Positions 26,841 to 39,192 of a DNA stretch of 64,000 nt are shown here, in pieces. The stretch's first letter is position 1. The number at the start of each line of letters is the position of its first letter. The stretch covers positions 11,447,404 to 11,511,403 of the forward strand of contig CM037842.1 in assembly GCA_021234535.1 (NCBI GenBank), read 5' to 3'. Below the pieces are notes generated by a model. That model was given only the letters and a program-made list of their open reading frames with translations. It searched no databases and was not told the origin of the DNA. A program made the translations under genes and the position numbers. Origin of the DNA: Stichopus chloronotus (taxonomy: Eukaryota; Echinodermata; Holothuroidea; Aspidochirotida; Stichopodidae).

Positions 26841-28470
26841 GTAAGTTTTAGTCTTTCTGTGAGTGAAACTCGACAATTGAACTGCAAATGATTTGTAATT
26901 ATAAGATATAAAGTCTGCTTCACGTAACCCGATACTACTATTTATAACGTATCGTATAACGTATCCCGGCCATAGCATAGTTGTAGTATAGTATTGAAGG
27001 CATAGGCCATGTGTGGTACTAATAAGACTGTCGGCCATTGCGTGGCTTTGAGACGTCAGTTTCATACATTTCATTTGTGATTTTCACATAGAGATATGAT
27101 ACACACCCTAAGAGTAGAATCGTGGCACTGCACCATATTATTGTGAGTTGTAGGATTCTGTGGTTTTTAAACGTCGTTAGGTTACCGTCAAAGTTAAGAT
27201 TATTCCTAGGCTAGTAGAGACATACCTATCTTGCTATTACTAACGTTAAGCCCTAGCTCCAACTGTATGCTGTAGCCAGCTATGAGCATTTCACGCAATC
27301 TGCCTATGCCTGCGTCTAACGAAACAGGAAATGTGCACTGGCTGGGGGAGGATGGGAGGCAGTTGCGCAAAATATATATAGACATGGGAGCTGGAGTTTT
27401 TGTCGCCCTTAGGCCTGCTGAGGTTAAACCCGGTCACCCTGGCCCATGAAAATTGAAACATGCCTACTGTGGAGTGGAGTGTAGTGTACTGTAAGTAGCG
27501 TTACGCTAGCAGAATGTCATAACACTACAATGGTTTTAATTTTACAGTTATTACTGTAGTCTCTATGTTGATCGGGTGCATAACATCGAAACCATCAAAA
27601 TTAAAATAGCCCCTAGGCCTAGGCAATATATGATCATGACACACTGCTAAACTGAACCCAAAATAAAACTGGTCATTAGTTTTGGCAGTGAAGATTGAAG
27701 AACAGTTTGCAAATCTCAGGTATGCTTTCAGCGTTTTTTAATGCAATGACAATGGAGTGAGTGCATGACCCGAATCTTTTGATTTAGCATAGTACATTCA
27801 ACCAGTTTTACGAGGCCTACAGTGGGCCGGAATGGTACAACAATGAGTACTTGCAACCCTCTCACACATATTATCGGTATGCCTTGAAACAGGCAAAATT
27901 AGGATAGGCAAACTAAAATTTTTTCTTCGAAATTCCTGTAAACAATAGCTGTATTGCACAACTGTATAGTAGCTTTGCTCACGGATTAATTAGGGCAGAC
28001 TGTGTAGCTGAATGCTCGCCTGCTATACTGGGCTGTTTATGCTTTTAATGCCAATGGATTGTTTTGGCCATGTTCAGTGTGGCTGCAAAACTTATCATTC
28101 TCTTGCAGGCCCTTCTGCAGGTTTAGCTAACATAATTCTTCAGTAACATTTGGTCAAGAGAACTTTTACCATGGGATTTCTCATAATTGCATTGTGCCAG
28201 GTTTTGTACATTTATTCGTCGTATAAAAGGGAATGTCTGTGTAGTGTTAGGGTTGGCTGTTTGGGTGGATGAAGGGAGGAAGTTTGTGGTTTATCTTGTT
28301 TAGACGTAGTGAACTTATACGGTAGCTTTGCTGTGTACACATGTGCAGGTGGTATTCAAGTTGTTTGATAAGAGATCTTTGATCAGTGCCATGTCTGCTG
28401 TACTTTAAAACCTGATTTTGTTTGGTTTGCATTGTAAGGCAAACTTTCAATTACATTTTACCACATTTAG

Positions 28471-28580
28471 ACCAAGAATTTGACGATGAGGCATTTTTAC
28501 TATTAACAGAAGAAGACGTAAAGCAATGAATACCAAAAATGGGTCAGCGTTTGAAGTTTATTAAACTCTATCGTGAAAAG
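28471..28580 (+). pseudogene. SAMD3-like exon 2 (second half of SAM) with in-frame TGA
   Basis: Acceptor ATTTAG at 28465-28470. The exon encodes EFDDEAFLLLTEEDVKQ, then TGA (28527-28529), then IPKMGQRLKFIKLYREK, and ends in phase 0 at GTGAGT. The LL.LTEEDVK and MGQRLKF..LY patterns are diagnostic of SAM. The stop falls between two conserved helices. Confidence 0.75.
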
Positions 28581-28985
28581 GTGAGTATTATATTCTTACA
28601 TTACAATATTATTGATGATTGAAAACATAATTAAATTCACAAATAAAAATATTGACCTCTGCAGAGTCTTGAAAAAATGCTGCTCTTTGACACATCTGTT
28701 AAAGTTGTGTTGCAATGACCCATCAATTGTAAGAGTCTTAGAAGATAATAATTTAATAAAGTATACAGAATCAGTGTACTATATAGAAGATATTCTGACA
28801 ATATTTTTGTCAAGATTTGACGCAGGTTAAAATTTATAACTCTTCTTTTGCAGATTTTCCAGTAAAATGAATTCAGATGCAAATTCTGTAACATATGGTT
28901 TGGCTTCCTGTACTGTACACATACTTGACAATATAGTTCTCATCACTTTACAAGCACATGTTAACTATTAAAACACGTCTGCAGT

Positions 28986-31402
28986 ATGGATCCTGAATGC
29001 TTCACTTGTTTCAAATGCTTGAACAAAATCAAAGGTGGACTAAATGGTCTATTTCTTCACATGAAAATCAGCCATTTGATAGTGACCTCTACTTCTACAA
29101 AATTTGTTTGTGCAGAAGGTAACTGTAAGCAAGTTCTCTCGAGGGGGTCCTCATATAAGCGCCATTTAATCCTCAATCGTATTCACCAAAGACATAATAG
29201 ACAGTACCAAGATGAAGTTGAAGTTATAAATGAAGATGCGGCTAGTATTGCTGATGATCTCGAGGGTCGACTTTGTCAAGGGGAAATGCAAGAAAATGTA
29301 CATAATGACATTAATAATTCAGTAGCAGTATATATTTCTCACTTACGCAGTTGTGCAGTTCCAACTTCAGTTGTCCAATCTGCTCTCAATGAGTCAAGAG
29401 ACCTTGTGAGAACCATAATAGACAGCATAGAGGCTAAATTGAATTCAGTGTTACAAGACACCAGAGAAGGCAGGCTTCCACCAACTTAAAATGTTGACTG
29501 TGTACAATTATTTCTTCAGAGCATGAAAGATCCTTTAGAAGAATTACAAACTGAATTCTTACAAACAAAGCATCCTAATAATTGTGGTGCAATTGTTTTG
29601 CCAAAAGAATACGTTCTTGGACAAGGACACAAATCTCGCAATGACAGAAAAACAAGGAGAATATATCAAGAGAAATTCAATGAAACATTCCAGTCTATTC
29701 CATTGAGGGAAATCATTATAAGGTTTCTACAACAACCAGGTGTTATGTCAAGTATTCTCAGTATGCAGCAGTCAACTGACCAGGATTTATTGAAGTCATA
29801 CTTAGATGGTTCTTCATTTAAAGACATGAATAAAGGCAGCGGAAGGGAACTTATTCTCCCTGTTTTAATCTATTCAGACGACTTTGAAACAGCAAACCCA
29901 CTAGGGTCCAGGAAAGGAATACACAAATTAACAACATATTACTGGTTGCTCTTACTCTTGCATCATATGTTAATAAGTATGGAATTGACAGCATATTAAT
30001 TGTTGTAACAAACGAATTGAGAGAACTTCAATTAAATGGAATTGAAATCAATTGTCCAGGTGGATATGAAGGTCTTGTTAGATCTCAACTCTTCCAAGAT
30101 ACAGGAGATAATTTGGCCTTAAACTTGATGTTACATCTTTCTCTGCTAATTATTTCTGCCGTATCTGCAAAATCCATAAAACCGTTGCGGATTTATCTTG
30201 TGCTCAAGCTTCTCATCTGTTGCGTACAAAAGAAAACTTTGCCACTGATCTCCAAAAGGACAACTAACCTGAAACAGGCATTAAAAGATTCAGTGTATTA
30301 AACACACTCCCTGATTATCATGTGACTTTAAATGTGGCATTGCATGTGATGCATGATTTTCAAGAAGGGATACAACCACTAGAGCTGAAGCTGGCGCTTC
30401 AAGCTCTTGTACTTGAGGGAAGCATCGAACTTGATGAAGTAAACTCCCGAATAAAGTGCTTCAATTTTGGATTTAATGCCAAGAAAAACCGCCCTAGTTC
30501 CATTTTGCAATCACATTTGAACAACCCAAATGGGTCCAGTGGACAAAAAGCTGCTCAGATGGAATGCTTGGCTTTATTCTTTCCTCTTCTCATTGGCGAC
30601 AAAGTAAATGACGACTCAGAAATGTGGGAATTATACTTACCCATTTTAGACATTTTTAGTCAAATCACCAATTATTAGCAAAACTGCAACCTACATGCTA
30701 AAAAGCAAAATCCTAGAACACCATCAGCTTTTCATGCAATTATTTCCAGATAGAAAGTTAACACCGAAGAAACATAACTGTCTTCATTATCCTCATGCTA
30801 TAAAACTGTTGGGACCACTTTCACAGTACTCAGTAATGCGAATGGAAGCAAAGCATAAAGTTCTGAAAGGTTGGGCAAAATCATCAAACAGTTATATAAA
30901 TATTGCCAAAACATTGGCCTTGAAGCATCAGCAAGCCCAGGGGCTCAACTTCTTAATGAACGAACACATTGATTTTAAAAGTAAAGAAATTCACAGTAAA
31001 AGTGTTACAGAGTTTTCCTCATTGGAGAATGCAGAGGAGGTGTGTGAAGTATTGGGTTGCAATCTAAATGAAAGCATTATTATAGTTAATTCTGCACAGA
31101 TAAATGGCTACACTTTTAGAAGTAATGTCTCTGTACTTCTGAAGTGGGAGGAGGATCCTTGGTTTGAAAAAATAGAATATATTATAGAGATTGGCTCTGC
31201 TTTGAAGTTTTTAACAAGGTCATGGGACACCCTCTATTTCCACAACCATTACTGTGCTTATGCTGTTAAAAAATCATTACAGGACAAACTACACATCAGA
31301 AATCCATATGAGTTGTTTGACCACAAACCTTTTCACACTGTTAACTGTTATGATCCTCAAGATACAATATTGTACATAGTTACTCACTTTAATCTAGCAT
31401 AA
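28986..31402 (+). pseudogene. Zinc-finger transposase-like gene nested in intron 2 of the SAM gene
   Basis: The first frame (28986-29486) has two C2H2-like fingers, CFKCLNK...HMKISH and CAEGNCK...HLILNRIH, then a helical region. The second block includes YSDDFETANPLGSRKG. Later blocks hold GDNL, YFCRICKIH, VMHDFQEGI and VMRMEAKHKVLKGW. These motifs, in this order, are known from multicopy fish and invertebrate proteins that I take to be CACTA/TNP2-like DDE transposases; the conserved acidic residues in FETANPLG, GDN and EAKH are candidate catalytic positions. Breaks: TAA at 29487-29489, a frame change near 29940, another near 30140, TAA at 30265-30267, and a frame change near 30660. It would be skipped by the phase-0 splice of SAM exons 2 and 3, so it is probably a separate transcription unit. 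Confidence 0.75.
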
Positions 31403-31751
31403 TACTGTACATCACTGGGCAGCCGTTGGAAAGATGATGTTCACCAAACCAAGATTAGCATTAAAGTTAATTTCAGAAACTCAAGCTTTGGTTGGTACTG
31501 TGCCGTACACTACTCTAAAAATGTAACCTGTGTTCTCTTAGTCAAAATGAAAACAAATATTTCTGTAATTTAATGTAATGAGCGATTGTTAAATATTAAT
31601 TTGTGTCTGTTATCTGTTGCAGGAAATCTTATTAAATGAAGACAGTTTCATTAGTTTAAATATGCAATACACTATCGCGTGATCTTGAAGAGAAGAATAT
31701 TTGTGCATTCAAAAATGCTGTATGATTTTTTTTTTTTTTTTTGTACTGTAG

Positions 31752-32108
31752 TTTTGGAAAGTTATGCCAACTGACAGCTATTCATGCAAAGTGGATTTGT
31801 CTGATGTTGAATCATTGTTCAGTAGCAGTACTGTGACGAGCGACTCGGAATTGTCATGGAGTGAAGAAAGGTCGATGATTACACCTTCACCTGCTGAAAC
31901 AATAATCCTATCTGATAGCCCTGCCTCCTTGCGTGTCCCTCACACAATCAACCTGACTGACTTTGGTGAAGTGAAAGGTCTTCCAGATTCAAACAAAGAA
32001 CAATTTTGCGGTACCCAGGCCAGGGTTGTTGATGAATCCCGACCATCTGGCTCAGGGGTAAACACCAGCACTTCTGGCAGTCAGCTGAGCCATAAGCCTT
32101 CAATGTTT
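31752..32108 (+). CDS. SAMD3-like exon 3 (serine/threonine-rich linker)
   Basis: A long T-run and TACTGTAG acceptor precede a phase 0-0 exon of 119 codons that is rich in Ser, Thr, Asp and Pro, with no fold expected. It ends at a GTGAGT donor. The open frame runs past the donor to 32171, but the splice keeps phase with exon 4. Confidence 0.65.
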
Positions 32109-32756
32109 GTGAGTTTGGATTTTAAGTACTGTAGCATTCTCATAAAAGTCTTTCGTAAGATTTGGGTATAGAGCTATGACACAGTTTTTTTTTTTCTATC
32201 AAATAAAAGTAAGTGTTTGGAATCCCCAAAATTCAACAGTTCTGTGATGGTTTTGTTACATTTTTGTTAACAATTAAGGACGATTATGTTGATAATAGTG
32301 GCCACATGCAGGTAAGAAACTTGCACGTTGAAGGTGGTGTGTGTGTACTCAACGTGTGTGTGTGGTTGCATTGGTATGACGGGGGTAGACTAGGAGGGAC
32401 TTTTTGTGGCATTTGTGTTGTCTTTAACGATTACGAGAACTTCTGCAGATGTTATATTTAACATGTAAATTCCCTATAGTGAGAACATAAATCTTTTTCT
32501 CCTTGATGCATGTTAAAGGACACTTGGGGATAGTAAATCTACAGCTATCTCTAGTATACAAGTAGTGTATACTTTCACCAGTGTTGAGAACATCATCAAT
32601 TCTGAATGGGACGAAACAATTCATGTGATGGTCATTTGAAAATTCTGAACTTCATGCCCACAAGTTTTACAGACTTCAGTTGATTAGTCTGTTGTAGGGG
32701 CAATTGTTGCATATTATTCGCACTTATCTCTGTGAATATTGTTTCATTCAATTCAG

Positions 32757-32896
32757 GATGTCAGGAAAATCCACTCGGTGGACAGGAATGGACAGGAGTT
32801 AATGAAGAGACTTGATAAAGCTCAGAGATGTGTGAGGAGTGATAAACGAAAACTATGCAACATCCTGGCTTCACACATCACCAAAAGTGGATACAA
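32757..32896 (+). CDS. SAMD3-like exon 4
   Basis: Acceptor TTCAATTCAG. The frame DVRKIHSVDRNGQELMKRLD... is basic and helical, and contains CNILASHITKSGY. The donor GTAAAT leaves phase 2, which exon 5 completes. Confidence 0.65.
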
Positions 32897-33469
32897 GTAA
32901 ATCAATCACTTTCGTTTTATTTTAAACATTAGTCTTGTTGCTGTGTCCAGTGCAAAACTCTGACAGGTTCTAGTGGCCCACATTAGGAACCCAAAATATT
33001 TGTTCAATAAATGGAACAATGTCATATTTCTGTTTCCTTCAAAATTTAAAAATATATGAGGTTGTCTTGACAGATTTGACACATATAAACACCCATAAAA
33101 ATAGTTCAGAGCAAAAACATTTTAATTACCTGTAAGAGGAACAAGGTCAAGGCATTCTGGTAAAAGTTGCAACTGTAACCATGTGGTGTTAATGAGATAT
33201 TGACAGTTAAAAGTTTCCACATTCATCCAATGTGAACTTGAATCTAAACAAATTTGATATCATGGATGCACAATGGCAAAAGTATGCATTGTTACTCTTT
33301 ACATTTTACTCTTTTGGTTTGACATTAATGTGGCAAATATATGGGTAGCTTGCTTACCTACAGTTTTGCATACTTAGCAAAACATTTTTGTTCTATCTAC
33401 CATGAAAGTGTTTAACTGTACATGGTTAGTTAACTCATAGCCCTATAGGGGCTAGATGAGATATTGTAG

Positions 33470-33790
33470 TCATTTGGCTAGTGGAGCTATATATTGTACT
33501 GTGCACCCATGGGAGAATGGTTGCCATGGAAACGCTTGGAGTGGATGACAAGCGACACCCGAGGGGTACCCCATGGTAGAGTGACCATGGGTACAGGAGG
33601 GTCCTGTTGGGTGGTATAAATGAAAACGTGCCAATACGTGTGTGTGTGGGTGTGTGGGTGCATGTGTGCGTGTGTGCGTCCGGACCTGTCCAAATTGTGG
33701 TTTTTCCAGAATATTTTGAAAAGCATATGAGTGATTAAGTTGAAACGTGGGAAGGTTGTGCATGATGCCAATATGTGCAAGATGTATTAG
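33470..33790. repeat. GT-rich intronic tract
   Basis: GTGTGTG- and CATGTGTGCG-type simple sequence at about 33640-33680 inside intron 4 of the SAM gene. The overlapping antisense reading frames, rich in HTH, are artefacts. Confidence 0.6.
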
Positions 33791-33794
33791 TTGT

Positions 33795-34390
33795 ATGGTA
33801 AATCAAGTCAAATTTGCTGATTTTTTTTAGAAAAAAGTCTATTTTGCTCCAAAATTGCTATTTCCAGCATATCTTGTGAAGTATTTGAACATTTAATGCA
33901 AAACTTTGCAAAAACTTACGTGAGAATGAAAACTTTCAAGTTATATTACTTTTGCAGTAAAGAGAGTGACATTGGCTGATTTTTTTTAAAAAGGCAATTT
34001 TGCCCCCAAATTTTTATTTCCAGTAATCTTGAGAACTATTAGATCAATTTACTTACAGTTTTGTAAGTACTTACCTGAGGACACATTGTTCAACATAATA
34101 TTACTGTAATGGTAAATCGAGTCAAATTTGCTGATTTTTTAGAAAAATAAGCCAACTTTGCCCCAAAATTGCTATTTCCAGCATGTCTTGAGAAGTATAT
34201 GAGCATTTAATGCAAAAATTTGCAAAAACTTTCATGAGAATGATATATTCGAGGTATATCACTTTTGTAGTAAAGAGGGTGAAATTTGCTGATTTTTGAG
34301 AAAAAAGCCAATTTTGCCCCCAAATTTGTATTTCCATCATATCGTGAGAACCATTAAACCAATGAACTTAAAGATTTGTAAGTACTTAGG
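33795..34390. repeat. About four diverged tandem units of roughly 155 bp in intron 4
   Basis: Each unit has TCAAATTTGCTGATTTTTT, then an A-run, then TTTTGC.CCAAAATT.CTATTTCCAG, then TTTAATGCAAAA.TTTGCAAAAACTT or a diverged equivalent. Units start near 33807, 33970, 34112 and 34270. Confidence 0.7.
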
Positions 34391-34548
34391 CGGCAATAAA
34401 CTATGAGAAACTCCTATGTGCAGGTCCTGTATTGAAATCAATGTGCATGTTGGCAATGAGATACGCAACTCCGTGGCTTGCCCTCTTCTTTTTATTTTAG
34501 AATATCTCTGTATATTATGTTAATGAAATCCTGTGTTTCTACTTCAAG

Positions 34549-34642
34549 CCTCAGACCACCTTCCTTCATCAAAGCTGAAATGGCACAAAGTATTATCAAG
34601 GCATTCCCATACGTGGCAGACCCCAATGGAATAACAGGATAT
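34549..34642 (+). CDS. SAMD3-like exon 5
   Basis: Acceptor CTACTTCAAG. It encodes LRPPSFIKAEMAQSIIKAFP and ends NGITGY at a GTAAGT donor in phase 0. The AFP.V.D..G.TGY pattern is a conserved landmark of the family. Confidence 0.7.
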
Positions 34643-35888
34643 GTAAGTTCTAATTTCAAATTCAGTTGTGATTTTTTTTTTTTTTTTGTTAGTTTGCCTT
34701 TTTCCTTATTGGAGGCATGAGAACTTATTAGAAGGTGTGCATGGTATTATGTTAATATGTGTGTGACACCTTGTCTTGCAAACACGATATCTTAAGCAGT
34801 AAACATTGCCAGTGCATGAACTCAGCTTGGCGTGCAGGTAGCTCCAGGTAGGTAAATGATCCTAATGTTGCTCTTGATGGTGGTCATTGCCCAGTGTCCT
34901 TTGATGTTAGCAATTAAGGCAAAGACATGCCAAACATGCATATGTCAAATGTTCAGATTGTTTGAACTTATAAATTGAGATAGCAGGTAGTCAGTAGATC
35001 TCTTTTCGATCCTTTCGCAGAGGCAAAAGGTCATTCTAGACCACAGTCTGAAATCCCTGTTCAAGCAATGTGTCAGACATACATCAGTCACACATTTGTC
35101 AGGTGAGGAAAATAAGGAAATTTTGTATCAAAAATTTCTATTCATACCTGGCAAGATATCACTACTTTGCTAATTGACTTTTTGCTATCATTTGTGTTCG
35201 ATGTCTTTGCCTATATTGCCCAAATGGGTATTTACATACCCTTAAAAAGCTGGATGGACATTTTGAGAAGACATCTGCAGTATCTATATGAAACTGCAGA
35301 ATGAATACCATGCAGAGTAACAAAAAGAGTTCAAAATGAAATGATGAATTATGCATGTAACAATTTTATTTTCATTGATTGATGACAGGTCAGAGCATAT
35401 ACCTGTACGACATGTATGTGGTAAAGAAGTGGCATAATAGTGGGAAGGATTTGAGATTTTCGGTGTTCATTTCTTGTGATTGTTTGGTTTAGTTCAAAGA
35501 ACTCTTCTTTGCCATGGTCACAGAGCGTCATGAGAGTCTGAGTTAACCCTGGAGATGTAAGGGGGTTACTGCTATTGGATGGTGAAATAAACCTCACCCT
35601 GTGATATTTTGCAGTGACCTGTGTACCGAAGTGTTCCTATATGGTATTTGTCACATTGCAATTTTCTGCAACCTAGTGTGTACTTTCAAACTTATGCTTT
35701 TACAAAAGTCATCTTGCCGACAAGTGCAGATGAAACAGGCAACAAATCAGAAAAAAAAGTGGTGACATGCATTTCACTGTTGAAAAAGCATTATTTCACT
35801 TGATACATATTTGGTTTTCTTGTTGAGTTTCATTTGGTGGAATGCCATTAATAACTATTTCATGTTTTTATTACAAATGTGTCTTCAG

Positions 35889-36057
35889 GAAAGTTTCTGC
35901 TGTAAGGGCTCGAAGAAATCAGGGCCACCATCTGGGCCCCTGGAAGACAGAATTAACTATCTTCGACGTATTCATAATACTGCAGAGTGCCCCTCAGGTA
36001 TAAAACGAAGTGCACCAGGAGGAAAAGATCTAGAAGAATTGTCTGCTAAACAGCAAG
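35889..36057 (+). CDS. SAMD3-like exon 6
   Basis: Acceptor TGTCTTCAG. It encodes SGPLEDRINYLRRIHN followed by a basic, low-complexity stretch, and ends in phase 1 at GTAAGT. The LE.R..YLRR block matches the family pattern. Confidence 0.7.
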
Positions 36058-37042
36058 GTAAGTCTATTCTTTTTGTGAAAAACTGGAAAGACATGTTTCA
36101 AAAGTAAATATTAAAATAATCATCAAAAGCAAAGACAGAGTGTTAGCCGTTCAACCTTTCTTGCAATTTTAGGGAGCTTTAAAACAATTCAGAACATTTC
36201 TTTTGTCGCTGCTTAACACCATGAATCACTAAAATTATAATCAGAACAGATTCTACACTAATATTGTGAACCAAACACAATTTTGGCATTCAAAGTGCTA
36301 CAAGATTTGTCTGTAATACAACTGCAGGGGTGAGTTTAATTAAAGTTTTCGACTTAACTTATGATGAGTTAGTGAGTGGCCACATATTTTTCAGAACTAT
36401 CACAACAAGGAGCTGGTTCTTGAACTGATTGTAGATTCACAAACAAATTGTTTGCCTTGCTCATGCACAGTGCACACCATGTAGTAGAATTGTTTCACAT
36501 CGGTCCTGCACAACAGGTTCCAAAGAGCTGTGTAGGCATGTGCTCAACAAACTTTCAGATATTAAGCTAAGGATATTTTTGTTTCTTAATGATATAAGCA
36601 TGCATCAAGTTTGGCTGTTGACTGACGTGAATGCTGATGTTTTATTCTGTTAGGCACATGTATCGGTGAACTTACCTCGCAGACAAGTGCAGATGAAACA
36701 GAACAAATCAGAAAAAAAAAATACGATGGCTGATGTTTAGAAACCTGCAGTATCACCACAAATTAGGTGTAAATCTGGTGTACATACACATACAGCTGCA
36801 AATCCTTTCTGTCTTAGAAAGAGATACTCTATTGATACTTAATTCACATACCCTATTGGCTGACTGAGGTCACATGCATGGTTATTTGTCCAATTTAGGA
36901 TTTTGGACAATTGAAGTGTGTAAAATTTTAAATACAGTTAGGAAGGGATTGACAAATTATTGAGCTTACCAAGCCATCTTTTGCATGAATACCATCTGAG
37001 AATTAAGCTTCATTGGGGAATTCATTCTGTATTTTGCAACAG

Positions 37043-37227
37043 AGATAAAAATACCTTCTACACAACTGCAATGGCTGAAGGCACACACCGGGCAAGAGGA
37101 CCCAAAGCAAGTGGAAGACTACATGAATAACACAGTTAACTACAGACGTAACTGGATACAAACGCAAACAGATTGTACCATGAAGGAAATTCTGTAAGAA
37201 TTTCGGCATCTCTTAGACCCAGGAATG
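37043..37227 (+). pseudogene. SAMD3-like exon 7 with in-frame TAA
   Basis: Acceptor TTTGCAACAG. It encodes LQWLKAHTG...NYRRNWIQT and ends FRHLLDPGM at GTAAGT. The TAA at 37195-37197 is in frame and also forms a cryptic donor-like CTGTAAGAA. Confidence 0.72.
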
Positions 37228-37889
37228 GTAAGTTTCAGCAAAATCAGTCTAATATTAGTGTAGAATTTGTTAAATCAATGATTAGGTTTGATGCCTGAGA
37301 ATTATTACTACTTTTTTAATCTAATGGAGAATTTGGCTTCCTTTTGTTTTGTTAGTTATGATTAAAAGCCTCAAATCTTCCACACCATAAATAAAATGTT
37401 GCAAAAATTGTGATTGATATATGTGACATACCAAAGGGTTTGTTCTCACTCTTTAATCTTTTTGAAGGAAAGTGATGTGCTTTATTGCAAATCACGAATC
37501 GATTATACATTGTGATATGATATAACAGGGACAAAATAATCACTAAGTGAGCAATACTGTGCAGTACTTGGTAGTCATACTATCCACACATCATACTGTA
37601 AGCTTCACATGCTTATCAACTTTCCTAATATTGTCCTCCTGTATTAATGGGTAATTTGCTAAGTCATCAATGTCTTTCAACATTTTACTCACATTTGCTC
37701 ATTCATCAGCACTAGTTGTATGCGACAAGTGCCAAAGGTTGAAAATCTGTATTTTCAATTAATTAATTGTAAGCAACATTTCTGGAAAAATGATATTTCA
37801 ATATCATGCAGTTTGAGTATGACTTACGTGTCTTTTCATGCATTTGAGATTTTTTGTCAATGTTATAATTAACCTCTTTTCTGATTCAG

Positions 37890-38040
37890 ATTGGAAAGCA
37901 CTTCAGTCTAATCTACCCCGAGGCAACCGAACGGTTTTATGAAAACTGGCCCCAGCTGAGCCTTGACCTAATCAGTTACGCAAAGTTCACACAGAAAGAG
38001 GATTCCTTCTTTGGAAAAAGTCTCACTGAACTTTCACCAG
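37890..38040 (+). CDS. SAMD3-like exon 8
   Basis: Acceptor CTGATTCAG. It encodes IGKHFSLIYPEATERFYENW, which matches the family pattern of a phenylalanine-rich helix after a D.PGM motif. It ends in phase 1 at GTTTGC, a weak donor. Confidence 0.68.
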
Positions 38041-38446
38041 GTTTGCTATTACATATTTGTCAATTTGGAATACTAATAATTTATTGAGGCAACTGCATTT
38101 TGCACAACCATGATGCTGATCAACAAAAAGTGGGACAAAATAACCATAGACAAATGCTGATAAAATTCCAGTCTTTTATTTTTCAATTCAGAATAAACTT
38201 ACAGAATGAAGGATGAGATCTGTGAACAAGATTTGGCTGTATTTGATTCCTTGGTGAACGCTAGATGAATCTCTGTGAGGGGAAGATGTGTGCATGCACC
38301 TGTTTCTACGTGACACCTTGCTTATCAAATGTGTCAAAAATGGTCACATTTTCTTTCTTTATTCTTGGCAGCTTGCATAATAATGTGGTGCGGTAATATA
38401 GTGGGCAACATCCAGGTGTTTGAAAATCATTTTTTTCCCTTTCCAG

Positions 38447-38559
38447 ATGAAAAATACAATGCTGCTATCCATTTACTACCCAACTTTTTTCCTGGGAGAT
38501 GCAAAGGAGGAAGAATTTCAGTGAAGGAGTCATGTGAAGCTTTGGTAGACTTCCATTGT
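38447..38559 (+). CDS. SAMD3-like exon 9
   Basis: Acceptor CCTTTCCAG. It encodes AAIHLLPNFFPGR...ISVKESCEALVDFHC and ends in phase 0 at GTAAGT. AI.LLP..FP and EA...F are family landmarks. Confidence 0.72.
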
Positions 38560-38957
38560 GTAAGTTTTTATGGCCAAAGTGTGAATGTTATTGACAACTA
38601 GGAAACATAATGTGGTTGAAGAGCTGTGCCTTGCATCCCTCAGTAAAATGAGATTTCAATTTCTCTAAACTAACTTGAGAAAGCGATCAAATGGCTTATG
38701 GATTGGAAAGAAAATTGCAGCCATATAATTTTTTTGCATGCACACTACCATGAAAAATGTTTTAATACAAGACCTGCAAGGTGTGATAGCATCTCATTGC
38801 TTGAGCTTGGGTCATTATTTAATGTATTTCATTGTCTTGTGACCTCTTGACTGACTATATGTTTATTTGTTTGGGAAGTATATAAAGTTTGTATCTGCGA
38901 AACTATGAAAGTTTAACACTGCTTCCAATATGATAGAAAGTTCTTAATTTCACACAG

Positions 38958-39192
38958 GAAAGCACGGACTTGGAATTCTACCTACAGAACATTACTGAAA
39001 GGCCACAACCATACGTATTAATTCTTGGCGGAAACAAGCTGGAGCCCATTCGTTATCATAGAGAGGCATGCCTTATCTCAAAGGACACTCATGAAGGCTG
39101 TTGATGTCTGTTTTAAATCGTTTTACGTGTTCAATTGGGAATATCAGAAAGCTTGTATTGGTGTTTGGGAATTTTGTACAAAAAGTGTATGA
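38958..39192 (+). pseudogene. SAMD3-like exon 10, frameshifted, to stop
   Basis: Acceptor CACACAG. The first frame gives PQPYVLILGGNKLEP. After an extra base near 39048 the reading continues as FVIIERHALSQ..., then AVDVCFKSFYVFNWEYQKAC, and ends at TGA 39190-39192, close to the family's usual C-terminus. Confidence 0.72.

Larger units (their letters stand above)
26768..39192 (+). pseudogene. SAMD3-like SAM-domain gene, ten exons, broken by two stops and a frameshift
   Basis: Ten exons were found by reading: 26768-26840, 28471-28580, 31752-32108, 32757-32896, 34549-34642, 35889-36057, 37043-37227, 37890-38040, 38447-38559 and 38958-39192. All nine introns have GT-AG borders and every junction keeps phase. 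Exons 1-2 encode a sterile alpha motif (protein or RNA interaction module). The later exons match the conserved C-terminal region of SAMD3-like proteins, including IIKAFPYVADPNGITGY and AVDVCFKSFYVFN. That family is multicopy in fish and invertebrates and its function is unknown. Breaks: TGA at 28527-28529, TAA at 37195-37197, and one extra base near 39048. Splice sites without damage suggest recent death, or errors in the assembly. The whole gene lies inside the TIR-bounded element. Confidence 0.78.

Noticed and set aside
26768..39192. The SAMD3-like gene as an ordinary single-copy host gene
   Set aside because: It lies wholly within inverted termini, shares the space with a transposase gene and is broken. 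This is kept as the main alternative but is less likely.
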